DNA of 64,000 nucleotides from the NCBI RefSeq assembly GCF_010993705.1, contig NZ_WOFO01000007.1, positions 62,001 to 126,000 on the forward strand, in the 5' to 3' direction. The first letter of the stretch is position 1; each line of letters starts with the position of its first letter. The notes below the pieces were generated by a model. It was given only the letters and a program-made list of their open reading frames with translations. It did not search any database and had not been told where the DNA came from. Made by a program: the position numbers and the translations under genes. The stretch comes from Cyclobacterium sp. SYSU L10401. Its GTDB lineage: Bacteria > Bacteroidota > Bacteroidia > Cytophagales > Cyclobacteriaceae. Positions 44,100-52,324 of the stretch are shown here, in pieces.

Positions 44100-45110
44100 T
44101 TAGTGATTGATTAGTTTTTTGGCCATTTCCCGAAGATCAGCGTCATTAAAGTGAAACTCCGCCTTGATAAAGGATGATTTCTTTTCAATGCCTTTGGTAT
44201 AGGCTTTGTCATAATACGTCAAAATAATCCCTACAGCCGCTTTCAATTGACCGGAACGTATTTTTTCAACAGCCTCCCGGCACAGTTCCTTTCCCAGTTT
44301 CTTTTCGATATGTTGGGTGGCCTGCACCAGATTCTCAGGGGGGATTTTCCCATAGGATTCAACCAACACAGCGATTCGCTTTTCCCTGGGCATGACCAGA
44401 AGATAATGAGGGGCAGTTTGCATGTTTCTGTACAAGGTTTCAATCAACTTTACTTTACCAATAGAAAAAGACTCATCTTCCAGCCATATGGGCTGACTTT
44501 GGTCCAGCTGCACAAAAGCTTCATACACCTCATTCTGAAATTGCTCTGTTGAAGGCTGTCCGGTACTCAGTTGATTACCAAAACTAGAACCCTGGTGATT
44601 GGCCAGCATTTCCAGATCCACTACCTGAGCTCCGAGGGATTGCATTTCATGCAAGAGCCTAGTTTTCATTGACCCTGTAGCACCAGACAGTACTTTTAGT
44701 GCCGGAGGAGCCTCAAAATAGCTTAACATGGCATTTCTAAAGGCCTTATAGCCTCCATGGAGCACCTGAATCTGAAAACCATAAAGCTCCAAAAGCCAGG
44801 CCATGCTTTGGGAACGCATGCCACCGCGCCAGCAATGCACCAGCAATTGGCTGCTCCCAAGGGCTTCCGCCCTTTCTATGAAACCGCTCATTTTTGGTCC
44901 TATCAGATCCAGCCCGGCCTTGATCGCTTTTTGCTTATTTTCCTGCTTATAAATGGTGCCAATAGTTGCCCTTTCCTCATTTTCGAAAAGCGGGAAGCTG
45001 ATGGCTCCCGGAATATGACCTGATTGAAATTCAGCAGGGGATCGCGTATCCAATACAGGAATGCCTTCACTTTTCAATGTCAAAAATTCCTGAACCCCGA
45101 TTACCTTCAT
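44100..45110 (-). CDS. mnmH: tRNA 2-selenouridine synthase
   Basis: 336 residues (SelU/YbbB). An N-terminal rhodanese domain (1-125) has VLDTRSPAEFQSGHIPGA and the active-site CWRGGMRS with Cys 93. A P-loop domain follows. Its Walker A, GATGSMKT at 143-150, has Met where relatives usually have Gly, a notable change. Also conserved: DLEMLANHQGSSFG and WLEDESFSIGKVKLI. The enzyme swaps sulfur for selenium at wobble uridine 34 of certain tRNAs via a geranylated form, using selenophosphate from selD. With no selA/selB in the window, the selenium pathway here looks aimed at tRNA. Confidence 0.93.
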   Translation of the reverse strand: MKVIGVQEFLTLKSEGIPVLDTRSPAEFQSGHIPGAISFPLFENEERATIGTIYKQENKQKAIKAGLDLIGPKMSGFIERAEALGSSQLLVHCWRGGMRSQSMAWLLELYGFQIQVLHGGYKAFRNAMLSYFEAPPALKVLSGATGSMKTRLLHEMQSLGAQVVDLEMLANHQGSSFGNQLSTGQPSTEQFQNEVYEAFVQLDQSQPIWLEDESFSIGKVKLIETLYRNMQTAPHYLLVMPREKRIAVLVESYGKIPPENLVQATQHIEKKLGKELCREAVEKIRSGQLKAAVGIILTYYDKAYTKGIEKKSSFIKAEFHFNDADLREMAKKLINH

Positions 45111-45229
45111 GTGAAATCAACTGCTACCTGCTTATGTTAGTTTTTAACCCAGCGATCTGGAAAACGTTATTTCAGAATAAATGTAGGCATAATTTAGCCA
45201 AGCCCAACCATGGCAGGCATGGCCACAAA

Positions 45230-45259
45230 CAAAAAAACCGGTGAATAACATCAACCGGT
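45230..45259 (-). terminator. Terminator after atpG
   Basis: ACCGGT...ACCGGT stem (45237-45242 with 45254-45259), extended by two pairs past a bulge, then a run of seven T on the minus strand. It lies 28 bases beyond the atpG stop. Confidence 0.7.
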
Positions 45260-45286
45260 CCTTTAAAAGTTTGGTTTCAGGAAAAA

Positions 45287-46162
45287 TCAATTCCCTTCAA
45301 GTGCATTGGCACCTGCTACGATCTCGAGGATTTCGTTGGTAATGGCGGCCTGTCTGGTCCTGTTGTAGACCAATTTAAGTTCCTTAAGCAACTCGGCGGC
45401 ATTGTCCGTGGCCTTACTCATGGCTGTCATCCTGGCGCCATGCTCAGAAGCATTGCTATCCAGAATGGCTTTATAGAATTGAATTTTCAGCGAATTGGGT
45501 ACCAATTCTTCAATGATATATTCTCTGGAAGGCTCCACTATGTATTCCTGACTGCTTGGACTGGCTCCCTCTTCTGATTCCAACCTGGTAATGGGTAGAA
45601 ACTGCTCCCTGACCACCAGCTGAGTGGCCACATTTTTAAATTCATTGTAGACGAGCACTACCTGGTCAAAGGTGCCATTAACGAAGGCCTCCATCACAGC
45701 TTCTGCCGCTTTTTTTATCGGTTCAAAGGAAACATCGTCAAATAATTGATAATGGTCACTAATCACTGGAAAATCTTTCTTTTTAAAGAAATCAAATGCC
45801 TTTTTACCAATGGGCATGATGGTTACCTGCTTTCCTTCATATTTTTCCTGAATAGAAAGCATGGATGCCTTTAAGATATTGGAGTTGAATGCACCGCAAA
45901 GTCCTTTGTCTGAAGTGATGGCAACAATCAATACTTTTGACACAGGCCTCTCTTTGGCATAAACGATATCGGTACTTCCCTCAGATCCCGACGAAATGTT
46001 ATTCAGAATCGCAGAAAGCTTTTGAGAATAGGGACGCATTTGGGTAATCTTGTCCTGAGCTCTTCTCAATTTAGCGGCAGCCACCATCTTCATTGCCTTG
46101 GTAATCTGCTGGGTCGAACTTACCGAGTTGATCCTTTCTTTTACTTCCTTTAGGTTTGCCAT
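45287..46162 (-). CDS. atpG: ATP synthase F1 gamma subunit
   Basis: 291 residues. MANLKEVKERINSVSSTQQITKAMKMVAAAKLRRAQ is the conserved N-terminal coiled coil, and the C-terminal helix ARMTAMSKATDNAAELLKELKLVYNRTRQAAITNEILEIVAGANAL completes the rotor shaft. SDKGLCGAFNSNILK in the globular part is also typical. Last gene of the atp cluster, 46 bases after atpA. A terminator follows, so the beta and epsilon genes (atpD, atpC), which usually come next, are not part of this transcript. Confidence 0.97.
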   Translation of the reverse strand: MANLKEVKERINSVSSTQQITKAMKMVAAAKLRRAQDKITQMRPYSQKLSAILNNISSGSEGSTDIVYAKERPVSKVLIVAITSDKGLCGAFNSNILKASMLSIQEKYEGKQVTIMPIGKKAFDFFKKKDFPVISDHYQLFDDVSFEPIKKAAEAVMEAFVNGTFDQVVLVYNEFKNVATQLVVREQFLPITRLESEEGASPSSQEYIVEPSREYIIEELVPNSLKIQFYKAILDSNASEHGARMTAMSKATDNAAELLKELKLVYNRTRQAAITNEILEIVAGANALEGN

Positions 46163-46208
46163 GTTTTAATTTGCTCCTCTGTAAATACCTTAAAACCGAT
46201 ACGCTGCT

Positions 46209-47789
46209 TTATTTAGCCGCATATTTTGGTGCCAGTTCAGCTACTGCCTTTTTCAATAGTTCTCCTGTAGTATCCAAATCTCCTTTATTGATTGCTGTAA
46301 GGGCCTCAGGGTATTGGGCCGTGATCAGGTTATAAAAATCTTTTTCAAAAGCCCTTACCTTATCCACCGGGATGGTATCTAGCAACCCTTTGGTAGAGGC
46401 ATAGATAATCGCTACCTGCAGGTCTACCCGTACAGGTGAATACTGACCTTGCTTCAATATTTCCTGATTCCTTCTTCCCCGCTCAATGGTCCTTTTGGTG
46501 GTGGGATCCAAATCAGATCCAAATTTAGAAAAGGCTTCCAGTTCCCTGAATTGAGCCTGATCCAGCTTAAGGGTACCGGCCACTTTCTTCATGGATTTAA
46601 TTTGGGCGTTTCCACCTACCCTGGATACGGAAATCCCCACGTTAATGGCAGGACGAATTCCGGAGTTAAACAGGTTGGTTTCCAAAAATATTTGTCCATC
46701 GGTAATCGAAATTACATTGGTAGGAATATAGGCGGAAACGTCACCTGCCTGAGTTTCAATTATTGGAAGAGCAGTCAAAGACCCCCCACCTTTTACCAAG
46801 GGGATCAAAGATGGCGGCAAATCGTTCATTTGCTTTGCTATTTCATCCGAAGCATTGATTTTGGCGGCTCTTTCCAGCAGTCTGGAGTGAAGGTAGAAAA
46901 CATCCCCAGGGTAAGCTTCCCGTCCCGGAGGCCTTCTCAGCAATAGGGAAACCTCCCGGTAAGCTACTGCCTGCTTGGAAAGGTCATCATAAACGACCAG
47001 CGCCGGCTTACCTGTATCCCGAAAAAATTCTCCAATGGCAGCACCTGTAAACGGAGCAAAAAACTGCATGGGAGCCGGATCAGCAGCAGAAGCACTTACA
47101 ATAACCGTATACGGAAGGGCTCCTCCCTTTTCCAGGGATGCCACCACATTGGCTACTGTTGACGCCTTCTGTCCGATGGCTACATAAATACAAAATACGG
47201 GTTCACCTTTATCGTAAAACTCTTTTTGATTCAGAATGGTATCAATGGCAACGGCGGTTTTACCTGTCTGTCTGTCCCCAATGATCAATTCCCTCTGCCC
47301 TCTGCCAATGGGAATCATGGCATCAATGGATTTGATGCCTGTCTGGAGTGGTTCATTCACCGGCTGCCTGTAAATTACCCCCGGGGCTTTTCTTTCCAGA
47401 GGCATTTCGTAAAGCTCTCCCTCCAGGGGGCCTTTACCATCAATAGGGGTACCCAGGGTATCTACCACCCGACCCAGCATGCCTTCGCCTGCTTTGATCG
47501 AGGCAATCCGTTTGGTTCTTTTGACAATATCTCCCTCCCGGACAGATTTGGCATCTCCAAATAACACTGCCCCTACGTTGTCTTCTTCCAGATTCAGCAC
47601 CATGGCCTTCAATCCGTTATCAAACTCAATCAACTCTCCAGCCTGTGCTTTGGAAAGTCCGTAGATACGGGCTACACCATCACCAACCTGGAGTACAGTA
47701 CCTACTTCTTCTAATTCCGCTTGGGTTCTGGCACCAGAAAGTTGTTCTTTTATAATTGCCGAAACTTCATCAGGTCTTACATCTGCCAT
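46209..47789 (-). CDS. atpA: ATP synthase F1 alpha subunit
   Basis: 526 residues. The N-terminal beta-barrel ([20 protein letters not shown]), the nucleotide-binding domain with Walker [14 protein letters not shown] (about 170-182), the [46 protein letters not shown] segment and the C-terminal helical domain are all normal. It forms the non-catalytic sites of the F1 hexamer. A 34-base gap separates it from atpH. Nothing unusual. Confidence 0.98.
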   Translation of the reverse strand: MADVRPDEVSAIIKEQLSGARTQAELEEVGTVLQVGDGVARIYGLSKAQAGELIEFDNGLKAMVLNLEEDNVGAVLFGDAKSVREGDIVKRTKRIASIKAGEGMLGRVVDTLGTPIDGKGPLEGELYEMPLERKAPGVIYRQPVNEPLQTGIKSIDAMIPIGRGQRELIIGDRQTGKTAVAIDTILNQKEFYDKGEPVFCIYVAIGQKASTVANVVASLEKGGALPYTVIVSASAADPAPMQFFAPFTGAAIGEFFRDTGKPALVVYDDLSKQAVAYREVSLLLRRPPGREAYPGDVFYLHSRLLERAAKINASDEIAKQMNDLPPSLIPLVKGGGSLTALPIIETQAGDVSAYIPTNVISITDGQIFLETNLFNSGIRPAINVGISVSRVGGNAQIKSMKKVAGTLKLDQAQFRELEAFSKFGSDLDPTTKRTIERGRRNQEILKQGQYSPVRVDLQVAIIYASTKGLLDTIPVDKVRAFEKDFYNLITAQYPEALTAINKGDLDTTGELLKKAVAELAPKYAAK

Positions 47790-47823
47790 TATTGTATAGG
47801 ATTATTTTTTTACAGCTAAAATT

Positions 47824-48384
47824 CTAATATTTCTTTTCGTAGAGGTTCTGCGTAAATCCAAGGCGCAGCTGTTGCAGCTTGCTTTTGATGGATTCATCCA
47901 ATTGCCGGTCCTCTATCCTCAGGATAAATCCACCGATCAATTTAGGATCTATTTTCTCTATCAATTCTACTTTATCTTTCCCGGAGACTTCCATTACAAT
48001 ATCTTTGAATGATTGCCGCAAAGCATCGTCCAATTGAATGGTGGCCACAATATCCGCTTTTTGGATCCCGTGGTGATCGTTATATAAGCGGTGAAAACCA
48101 TTGGCCATTTCGGGTAATATGGATTCCCTGCCCTTTTTACTGATAAGATCAAAAAACTTTAAGCTAAGTGGAGATGCCTGCTTTCCTGCCAATGCTTTGA
48201 TCACTTTAAGCTTTTGCTCTGAAGAGATCACTGGACTTTGAATGGCATTCAAAAAGTCGGGGTTTTGCTCAGTATATTGCAACATACTCAACATGTCTCC
48301 ATGCACATGTTCAAGCTCATCATTCTCTACCGCCAGTTCCAGTAATGCTTTTGCGTAACGGGAGGCAACTCTATATGCAGACAT
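47824..48384 (-). CDS. atpH: ATP synthase F1 delta subunit
   Basis: 186 residues. The OSCP/delta fold is seen in SAYRVASRYAKALLELAVEND (start) and in the C-terminal PKLIGGFILRIEDRQLDESIKSKLQQLRLGF. It joins F1 to the b-subunit stalk. Ten bases separate it from atpF. Confidence 0.95.
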   Translation of the reverse strand: MSAYRVASRYAKALLELAVENDELEHVHGDMLSMLQYTEQNPDFLNAIQSPVISSEQKLKVIKALAGKQASPLSLKFFDLISKKGRESILPEMANGFHRLYNDHHGIQKADIVATIQLDDALRQSFKDIVMEVSGKDKVELIEKIDPKLIGGFILRIEDRQLDESIKSKLQQLRLGFTQNLYEKKY

Positions 48385-48394
48385 TCGCTAGGGA

Positions 48395-48889
48395 TTAATT
48401 TAATTTAATATCTTTCACAAAATCCTCCACCAATTTTTTCTGGGAGGCTTCACTGGACAGATTTTGTCTCAATAATTTCTCCGCAATCAGAAGAGATAAC
48501 TCTGCCACCTGAATCTTTACATCTGTAAGGGCTGCCTGCTTCTCTGTTTCAATGACCGCTTTGGCTTCTTCTATCATTTTTGCTCCGGCTTTGGAAGCTT
48601 CTCCCTTGGCGTCTTCCATCAGTTTGGCTGCGTATTCATTGGCTGATTTGAGAATTTCATCCCGTTCAATTCGAGCTTCCTGCAGCAGTTTTTCGTTTTC
48701 TGCTACCAGATTCGCCATTTCCAACTTGGCCTTTTCGGCTTCACTCAGGGAAGCTTCTATGGCCCCATCCCTTTCTTCGAGCGCAGCAAGGATGGGCTTC
48801 CAGGCAAACTTTGCCAGAAGAAAAAACAAAATGGCAAAACCTAAAGTTTGCCAGATAATCAAACCTAAATCAGGACTAATCAGATCCAT
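48395..48889 (-). CDS. atpF: ATP synthase F0 b subunit
   Basis: 164 residues. One N-terminal helix (about 9-27, GLIIWQTLGFAILFFLLAKFAW) with the usual following KPILAALEERDGAIEASL, then a long charged coiled coil that forms the peripheral stalk. A very stable hairpin (48935-48961) lies between atpE and this gene. Confidence 0.96.
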   Translation of the reverse strand: MDLISPDLGLIIWQTLGFAILFFLLAKFAWKPILAALEERDGAIEASLSEAEKAKLEMANLVAENEKLLQEARIERDEILKSANEYAAKLMEDAKGEASKAGAKMIEEAKAVIETEKQAALTDVKIQVAELSLLIAEKLLRQNLSSEASQKKLVEDFVKDIKLN

Positions 48890-48934
48890 GGTATATGTTG
48901 TTTATGCTTAATATCAGGTTGTTCAATTATAAAG

Positions 48935-48961
48935 AATGGGCCGGCCTAATGCCGGCCCATT
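48935..48961 (-). promoter_or_regulatory. Strong intercistronic hairpin between atpE and atpF
   Basis: A perfect 11-base-pair, GC-rich stem (AATGGGCCGGC with its complement) and a five-base loop lie 10 bases after the atpE stop and 45 bases before the atpF ATG. There is no strong T run after it on the minus strand. It could protect or partly terminate the upstream mRNA so that more c subunit is made. Confidence 0.7.
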
Positions 48962-48971
48962 TTCCTTTACT

Positions 48972-49229
48972 TTAGAAAGTAAGGTTGCCATTAAGTGCAA
49001 TGAGCAGACATACTACTACTGCAAACAAGGAAACCACTTCAATAAGGGCAGCGATGATCAACATTGCGGTCTGGATCTTTCCAGCAGCCTCAGGCTGACG
49101 TGCAATGCCTTCCATGGCTTGTCCACCGATTCTACCAATACCCAGACCTGCGCCTATCGCTACAATTCCGGCACCGATACCAGCACCCATAAGTGCAAAA
49201 CCGGCAGTCAATAATAGTGAAGTTAACAT
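48972..49229 (-). CDS. atpE: ATP synthase F0 c subunit
   Basis: 85 residues, two helices. Helix 1 has the Gly-Ala pattern of the ring ([27 protein letters not shown]); the loop is RQPEAAG. Helix 2 carries the ion-binding Glu 64 ([14 protein letters not shown]). The residues that bind Na+ in Na+-type rings (a Gln in helix 1, Ser/Thr after the Glu) are absent, so a proton-driven ring is expected. It lies 42 bases upstream of the atpF leader hairpin region. Confidence 0.97.
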   Translation of the reverse strand: MLTSLLLTAGFALMGAGIGAGIVAIGAGLGIGRIGGQAMEGIARQPEAAGKIQTAMLIIAALIEVVSLFAVVVCLLIALNGNLTF

Positions 49230-49271
49230 ACTCGTTTTTTATTTAATTAAATTGAACAAAGAAATTTCTAA

Positions 49272-50294
49272 TCAATGCTCATGTCCATGGTCAGCTACTG
49301 CTGCTCCAATATACATGGCGGAAAACAAGGTGAATACATACGCCTGTATGGTCGCTACCAGCAGTTCAATTACATTGATAAATACCACCATCAAGGTAGA
49401 AGCAACACCTACTGCATATGATTCAAATACAAAGATCAAGCCTATAAAGCTCAATATCACAATATGACCCGCTGTAATGGCTACGAAAAGCCGGACAGTA
49501 AGGGCAAAGGGTTTGGTAAACAAACCAATAATTTCTACGGGAACTATGATGAGCAACAAAGGTAGTGGTACACCCGGAGTGGCTACCACGTGTTTCCAAT
49601 AAGCTTTATTGCCATTAAAATTGGTCACAAAAAAGGTAATCATTGCCAGGGTGACAGTTACGGCAATATTTCCGGTAAGGTTAGCGGCTCCTGGTAGAAG
49701 CCCCAGAAGGTTACCTATCCAGATAAAAAAGAAAAGTGATAAAAGGTATGGTGTAAATTTCTTGTAACGGGGACCTATATTGGGCAGGGCTATTTCATCC
49801 CTCACAAATACCACAATTGGCTCTACAAAGGATGCGATACCCCTGGGAGCCCTGTTGGGATGTTTCTTGTAGAAGCTGGAAGCCGAAAGCATCAGGTAGA
49901 GGGTCACGATCAACACCAGAAACAACATGGCTACATTCTTGGTGATACTTAAATCCAGGAAAGACCTGCTTTCATCTACAGCCTGCAATTTATCATGCTC
50001 ATCTATGTAATACCCATTGTATTCCACGCCAAAATGATGAGTATCCGGATCTACAAATGAGGAGGAGGAGTAAAATTCAACCCCCCTGTCAGAAGAATAG
50101 ATAATGACGGGCAATGCCAGGGTGATGTGAGAATGCCCTACAGTAGCAAAATGCCATTCATGTGAATCCTTAATGTGGTGCATGATGAAACTTGTCTTGT
50201 CTTCATCGTCACCTGATGCTGCCAATGCCACACCTGAAAATGTCAGTAAAACTACTGACAATAAGAAACTTAACCTGATTATTTTGCTGAACAT
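49272..50294 (-). CDS. atpB: ATP synthase F0 a subunit
   Basis: 340 residues, with an N-terminal signal-like helix (FSKIIRLSFLLSVVLLTFSGVALAA) and a periplasmic extension of about 85 residues containing several His (SFIMHHIKDSHEWHFATVGHSH), as is usual in Bacteroidetes. The core helices have LSLFFFIWIGNLLGLLPG and LTVRLFVAITAGHIVI, which carries the essential Arg of the proton path. ATG 50294 is chosen; a second in-frame ATG at 50312 abuts the preceding gene. Forty-two bases before atpE. Confidence 0.95.
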   Translation of the reverse strand: MFSKIIRLSFLLSVVLLTFSGVALAASGDDEDKTSFIMHHIKDSHEWHFATVGHSHITLALPVIIYSSDRGVEFYSSSSFVDPDTHHFGVEYNGYYIDEHDKLQAVDESRSFLDLSITKNVAMLFLVLIVTLYLMLSASSFYKKHPNRAPRGIASFVEPIVVFVRDEIALPNIGPRYKKFTPYLLSLFFFIWIGNLLGLLPGAANLTGNIAVTVTLAMITFFVTNFNGNKAYWKHVVATPGVPLPLLLIIVPVEIIGLFTKPFALTVRLFVAITAGHIVILSFIGLIFVFESYAVGVASTLMVVFINVIELLVATIQAYVFTLFSAMYIGAAVADHGHEH

Positions 50295-50312
50295 CAAAAT
50301 ACTTTTTATCAC

Positions 50313-50702
50313 CTATTTCGAATGAAGGCGCAAATTAGTTATTAAGCCGTAGATATCAAACAATAAGTACAACAAATAAATGATAAAGAAATCAACAACA
50401 AACCAAAGTAAATTTTCATCACCTCCCCATAAAATCAAAAAAACAAAGCCAATACTACAAACCAATCTGATGACGGTGACTCCCAAAATGACAGATACCG
50501 CATTAAACATTTCTAATGTCATCAGCTTTACGGCCAACAACCCTAATATCCCCGTCAGGATCGTAAAAAAAAACAGCATGGCCCAAATTTGTTCATGCCA
50601 CCAGGGACCCGGAAAAACGGCTTCCAATGCACCCGTTAAAAGGAATAATGCGAGGGAAAACCAAAACAATTTAACCATCAACTCAGGAACAGGAAGCTTC
50701 AC
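50313..50702 (-). CDS. Small four-helix membrane protein before atpB (AtpI-like position)
   Basis: 129 residues, four hydrophobic helices (LFWFSLALFLLTGALEAVF, IWAMLFFFTILTGILGLLAV, FNAVSVILGVTVIRLVCSIGFVFLILW, LLWFVVDFFIIYLLYLLFDIYGLI). It occupies the place of the ATP synthase assembly helper AtpI, directly between AtpZ and atpB, but I cannot confirm homology. The start is a GTG at 50702 or an ATG at 50678. Confidence 0.75.
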   Translation of the reverse strand: MKLPVPELMVKLFWFSLALFLLTGALEAVFPGPWWHEQIWAMLFFFTILTGILGLLAVKLMTLEMFNAVSVILGVTVIRLVCSIGFVFLILWGGDENLLWFVVDFFIIYLLYLLFDIYGLITNLRLHSK

Positions 50703-50741
50703 TATCGGGTTTTATTTAATAAACATGCTGGTAAAATCAAT

Positions 50742-50975
50742 TCATTTTTCCTCATCGGACTGCAAAGATTTGAAAAGTTGGTAAAATGCAATCGCTATTG
50801 ATAAAAAACACCCTATCAACAAATAAAGCGGGAAACTCATCCCGCTTTTCAAATGAAGTCGGTATCCCAAATAGGTGCCTAGTCCAATGATGGCACACAT
50901 TTGAAATGCCAAACCAAAATATTTGACATAAACAGGTGGCTCAGTTTGAGGAGATTTGTTTTTTGGGGTTCGCAT
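50742..50975 (-). CDS. atpZ: AtpZ/AtpI-family protein
   Basis: 77 residues with two helices (YFGLAFQMCAIIGLGTYLGYRLHLKSG and FPLYLLIGCFLSIAIAFYQLFKSL). The pattern and place match ATPase gene 1/AtpZ, thought to help c-ring assembly or Mg2+ uptake. It overlaps the bactofilin gene by 35 bases, so the two are translated in coupled fashion. Confidence 0.85.
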   Translation of the reverse strand: MRTPKNKSPQTEPPVYVKYFGLAFQMCAIIGLGTYLGYRLHLKSGMSFPLYLLIGCFLSIAIAFYQLFKSLQSDEEK

Positions 50976-51360
50976 GATCCCGGTCCAATTTTAACTGGTT
51001 ATTATTTCCCATGTTACACTTACCGTTAAATTCTGCCCCATTTTCAATGATCAGCTTTTTGGTAAAAATGTCTCCAAAAATAAGCGCAGACTTTTTAAGA
51101 AAGAGGGACTCTTCGCAGTGAATGTTTCCATTCACTTGTCCTGATATTTCTACATCCGCAGCTTTTACATCTCCGTTTACCTTTGCAGATTCTCCTATGA
51201 TTATCTTTTGCTGGGAATCAAGTGAACCTTCTACGGTGCCTTCTACCCGGATATTCCCCTGAGAACCTATATTTCCAACGATAACTGTTCCTACTGCCAC
51301 CAGATTGCTGGAGGTCACCAATTCATTGGTATTTCTTCTGTCATCAGAATTTTTTGCCAT
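50941..51360 (-). CDS. Bactofilin (polymer-forming cytoskeletal protein)
   Basis: 139 residues. The bactofilin beta-helix core lies at about 20-115: VAVGTVIVGNIGSQGNIRVEGTVEGSL, IIIGESAKVNGDVKAADVEISGQVNGNI and SALIFGDIFTKKLIIENGAEFNGKC. Short polar tails flank it. Bactofilins form filaments without nucleotide and place cell-wall enzymes. Here it is two bases from an M23 peptidase gene, the pairing known from cell-shape systems such as CcmA/Csd1 in Helicobacter. The last 35 bases overlap atpZ. Confidence 0.92.
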   Translation of the reverse strand: MAKNSDDRRNTNELVTSSNLVAVGTVIVGNIGSQGNIRVEGTVEGSLDSQQKIIIGESAKVNGDVKAADVEISGQVNGNIHCEESLFLKKSALIFGDIFTKKLIIENGAEFNGKCNMGNNNQLKLDRDHANPKKQISSN

Positions 51361-51362
51361 AT

Positions 51363-52241
51363 CTAGTCAAATGTTATAAACTCTTGCGGGTCAAGCGGAT
51401 TACCCCTGTACCACAATTCCAGGTGCAGGTGCTGCCCCGTGGTCTGCTCTCCGGTGTTTCCGATAATGGATAATATCTCCCCTCCCCGGATGGGATCCCC
51501 AACGGATTTCAATATTACAGAATTATGTTTGTAAATCGAAATCAATTCGTTCGAATGCTGCACACCAACTACATAGCCGGTCTCAAGTGTCCAATTTGCA
51601 AGAATGACCGTACCGTCTGCAATGGCCTTTACCGGCTCGTCCTCGGCTGCGACCACATCCACACCAAAATGGTTTTCGGAAGATGAGTAACTGCTGGTGA
51701 CCACCCCCTTTACCGGGGGGAAAAAATAATTGTCCGTGAAGGAGCCACTGGTAATCCTTCCAAAATTTACTTCTTCAAGGGGTAGGGACTCAAATTCACT
51801 GACAATCTTCTGCGTAGCCTCACTACTTTTGAAAAGGTCAATTTCACTTCTTTTTACTTGTTCTCGTTCCGGATTTTCTTCAGCAGATGACGTTTCCACC
51901 TGATCCATCTCATCTTCTCCGGAGATCACCATTTGTATGTTTTTTACATATTGGTCCTTGGCTTCTACTTCCAGAATCAGGGAGTCTATAGTCTCGGATA
52001 AAGTATGAATCTTGACCATATTTTCTGTTTCAATGTATACCGGGTCAAACCACCTGGCCAATAGGGATTTTGACAGAAACAGGGCAGCAACAAAACAGGC
52101 CATAAAAACCAGCACGATTAACAAACCTACCCTGATCTTGGTGATATTGAACGAAGTGATTACTGAAAAGTCTTCCTCCTTTCTGATTACAATCAGAAAT
52201 TTGGTCTCAATCCAATCATTTATTTTCTGTTTTAAGCTCAA
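51363..52241 (-). CDS. M23-family metallopeptidase (membrane-anchored)
   Basis: 292 residues. A basic cytoplasmic start and one helix (about 34-54, VGLLIVLVFMACFVAALFL), a coiled-coil stretch (about 70-130) and a C-terminal LytM/M23 domain. The metal ligands NHFGVD and GQHLHLELWYRG are present, so it should be an active endopeptidase on peptidoglycan. The start is a TTG at 52239-52241; there is no ATG in frame before the helix. It lies two bases before the bactofilin gene. A -7-like TATTTTTG is at 52272-52279. Confidence 0.9.
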   Translation of the reverse strand: MSLKQKINDWIETKFLIVIRKEEDFSVITSFNITKIRVGLLIVLVFMACFVAALFLSKSLLARWFDPVYIETENMVKIHTLSETIDSLILEVEAKDQYVKNIQMVISGEDEMDQVETSSAEENPEREQVKRSEIDLFKSSEATQKIVSEFESLPLEEVNFGRITSGSFTDNYFFPPVKGVVTSSYSSSENHFGVDVVAAEDEPVKAIADGTVILANWTLETGYVVGVQHSNELISIYKHNSVILKSVGDPIRGGEILSIIGNTGEQTTGQHLHLELWYRGNPLDPQEFITFD

Positions 52242-52324
52242 AGTACTCCCATTTTAAATTTATTTGTTTTACAAAAATAGAATTTAATTCCTTTCGTTTA
52301 AGTTTTTGTTACAAAAGAACTAAT

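Noticed and set aside
46449-46946. 165-codon frame opposite atpA
   Set aside because: Antisense to conserved ATP synthase alpha codons; no independent support.
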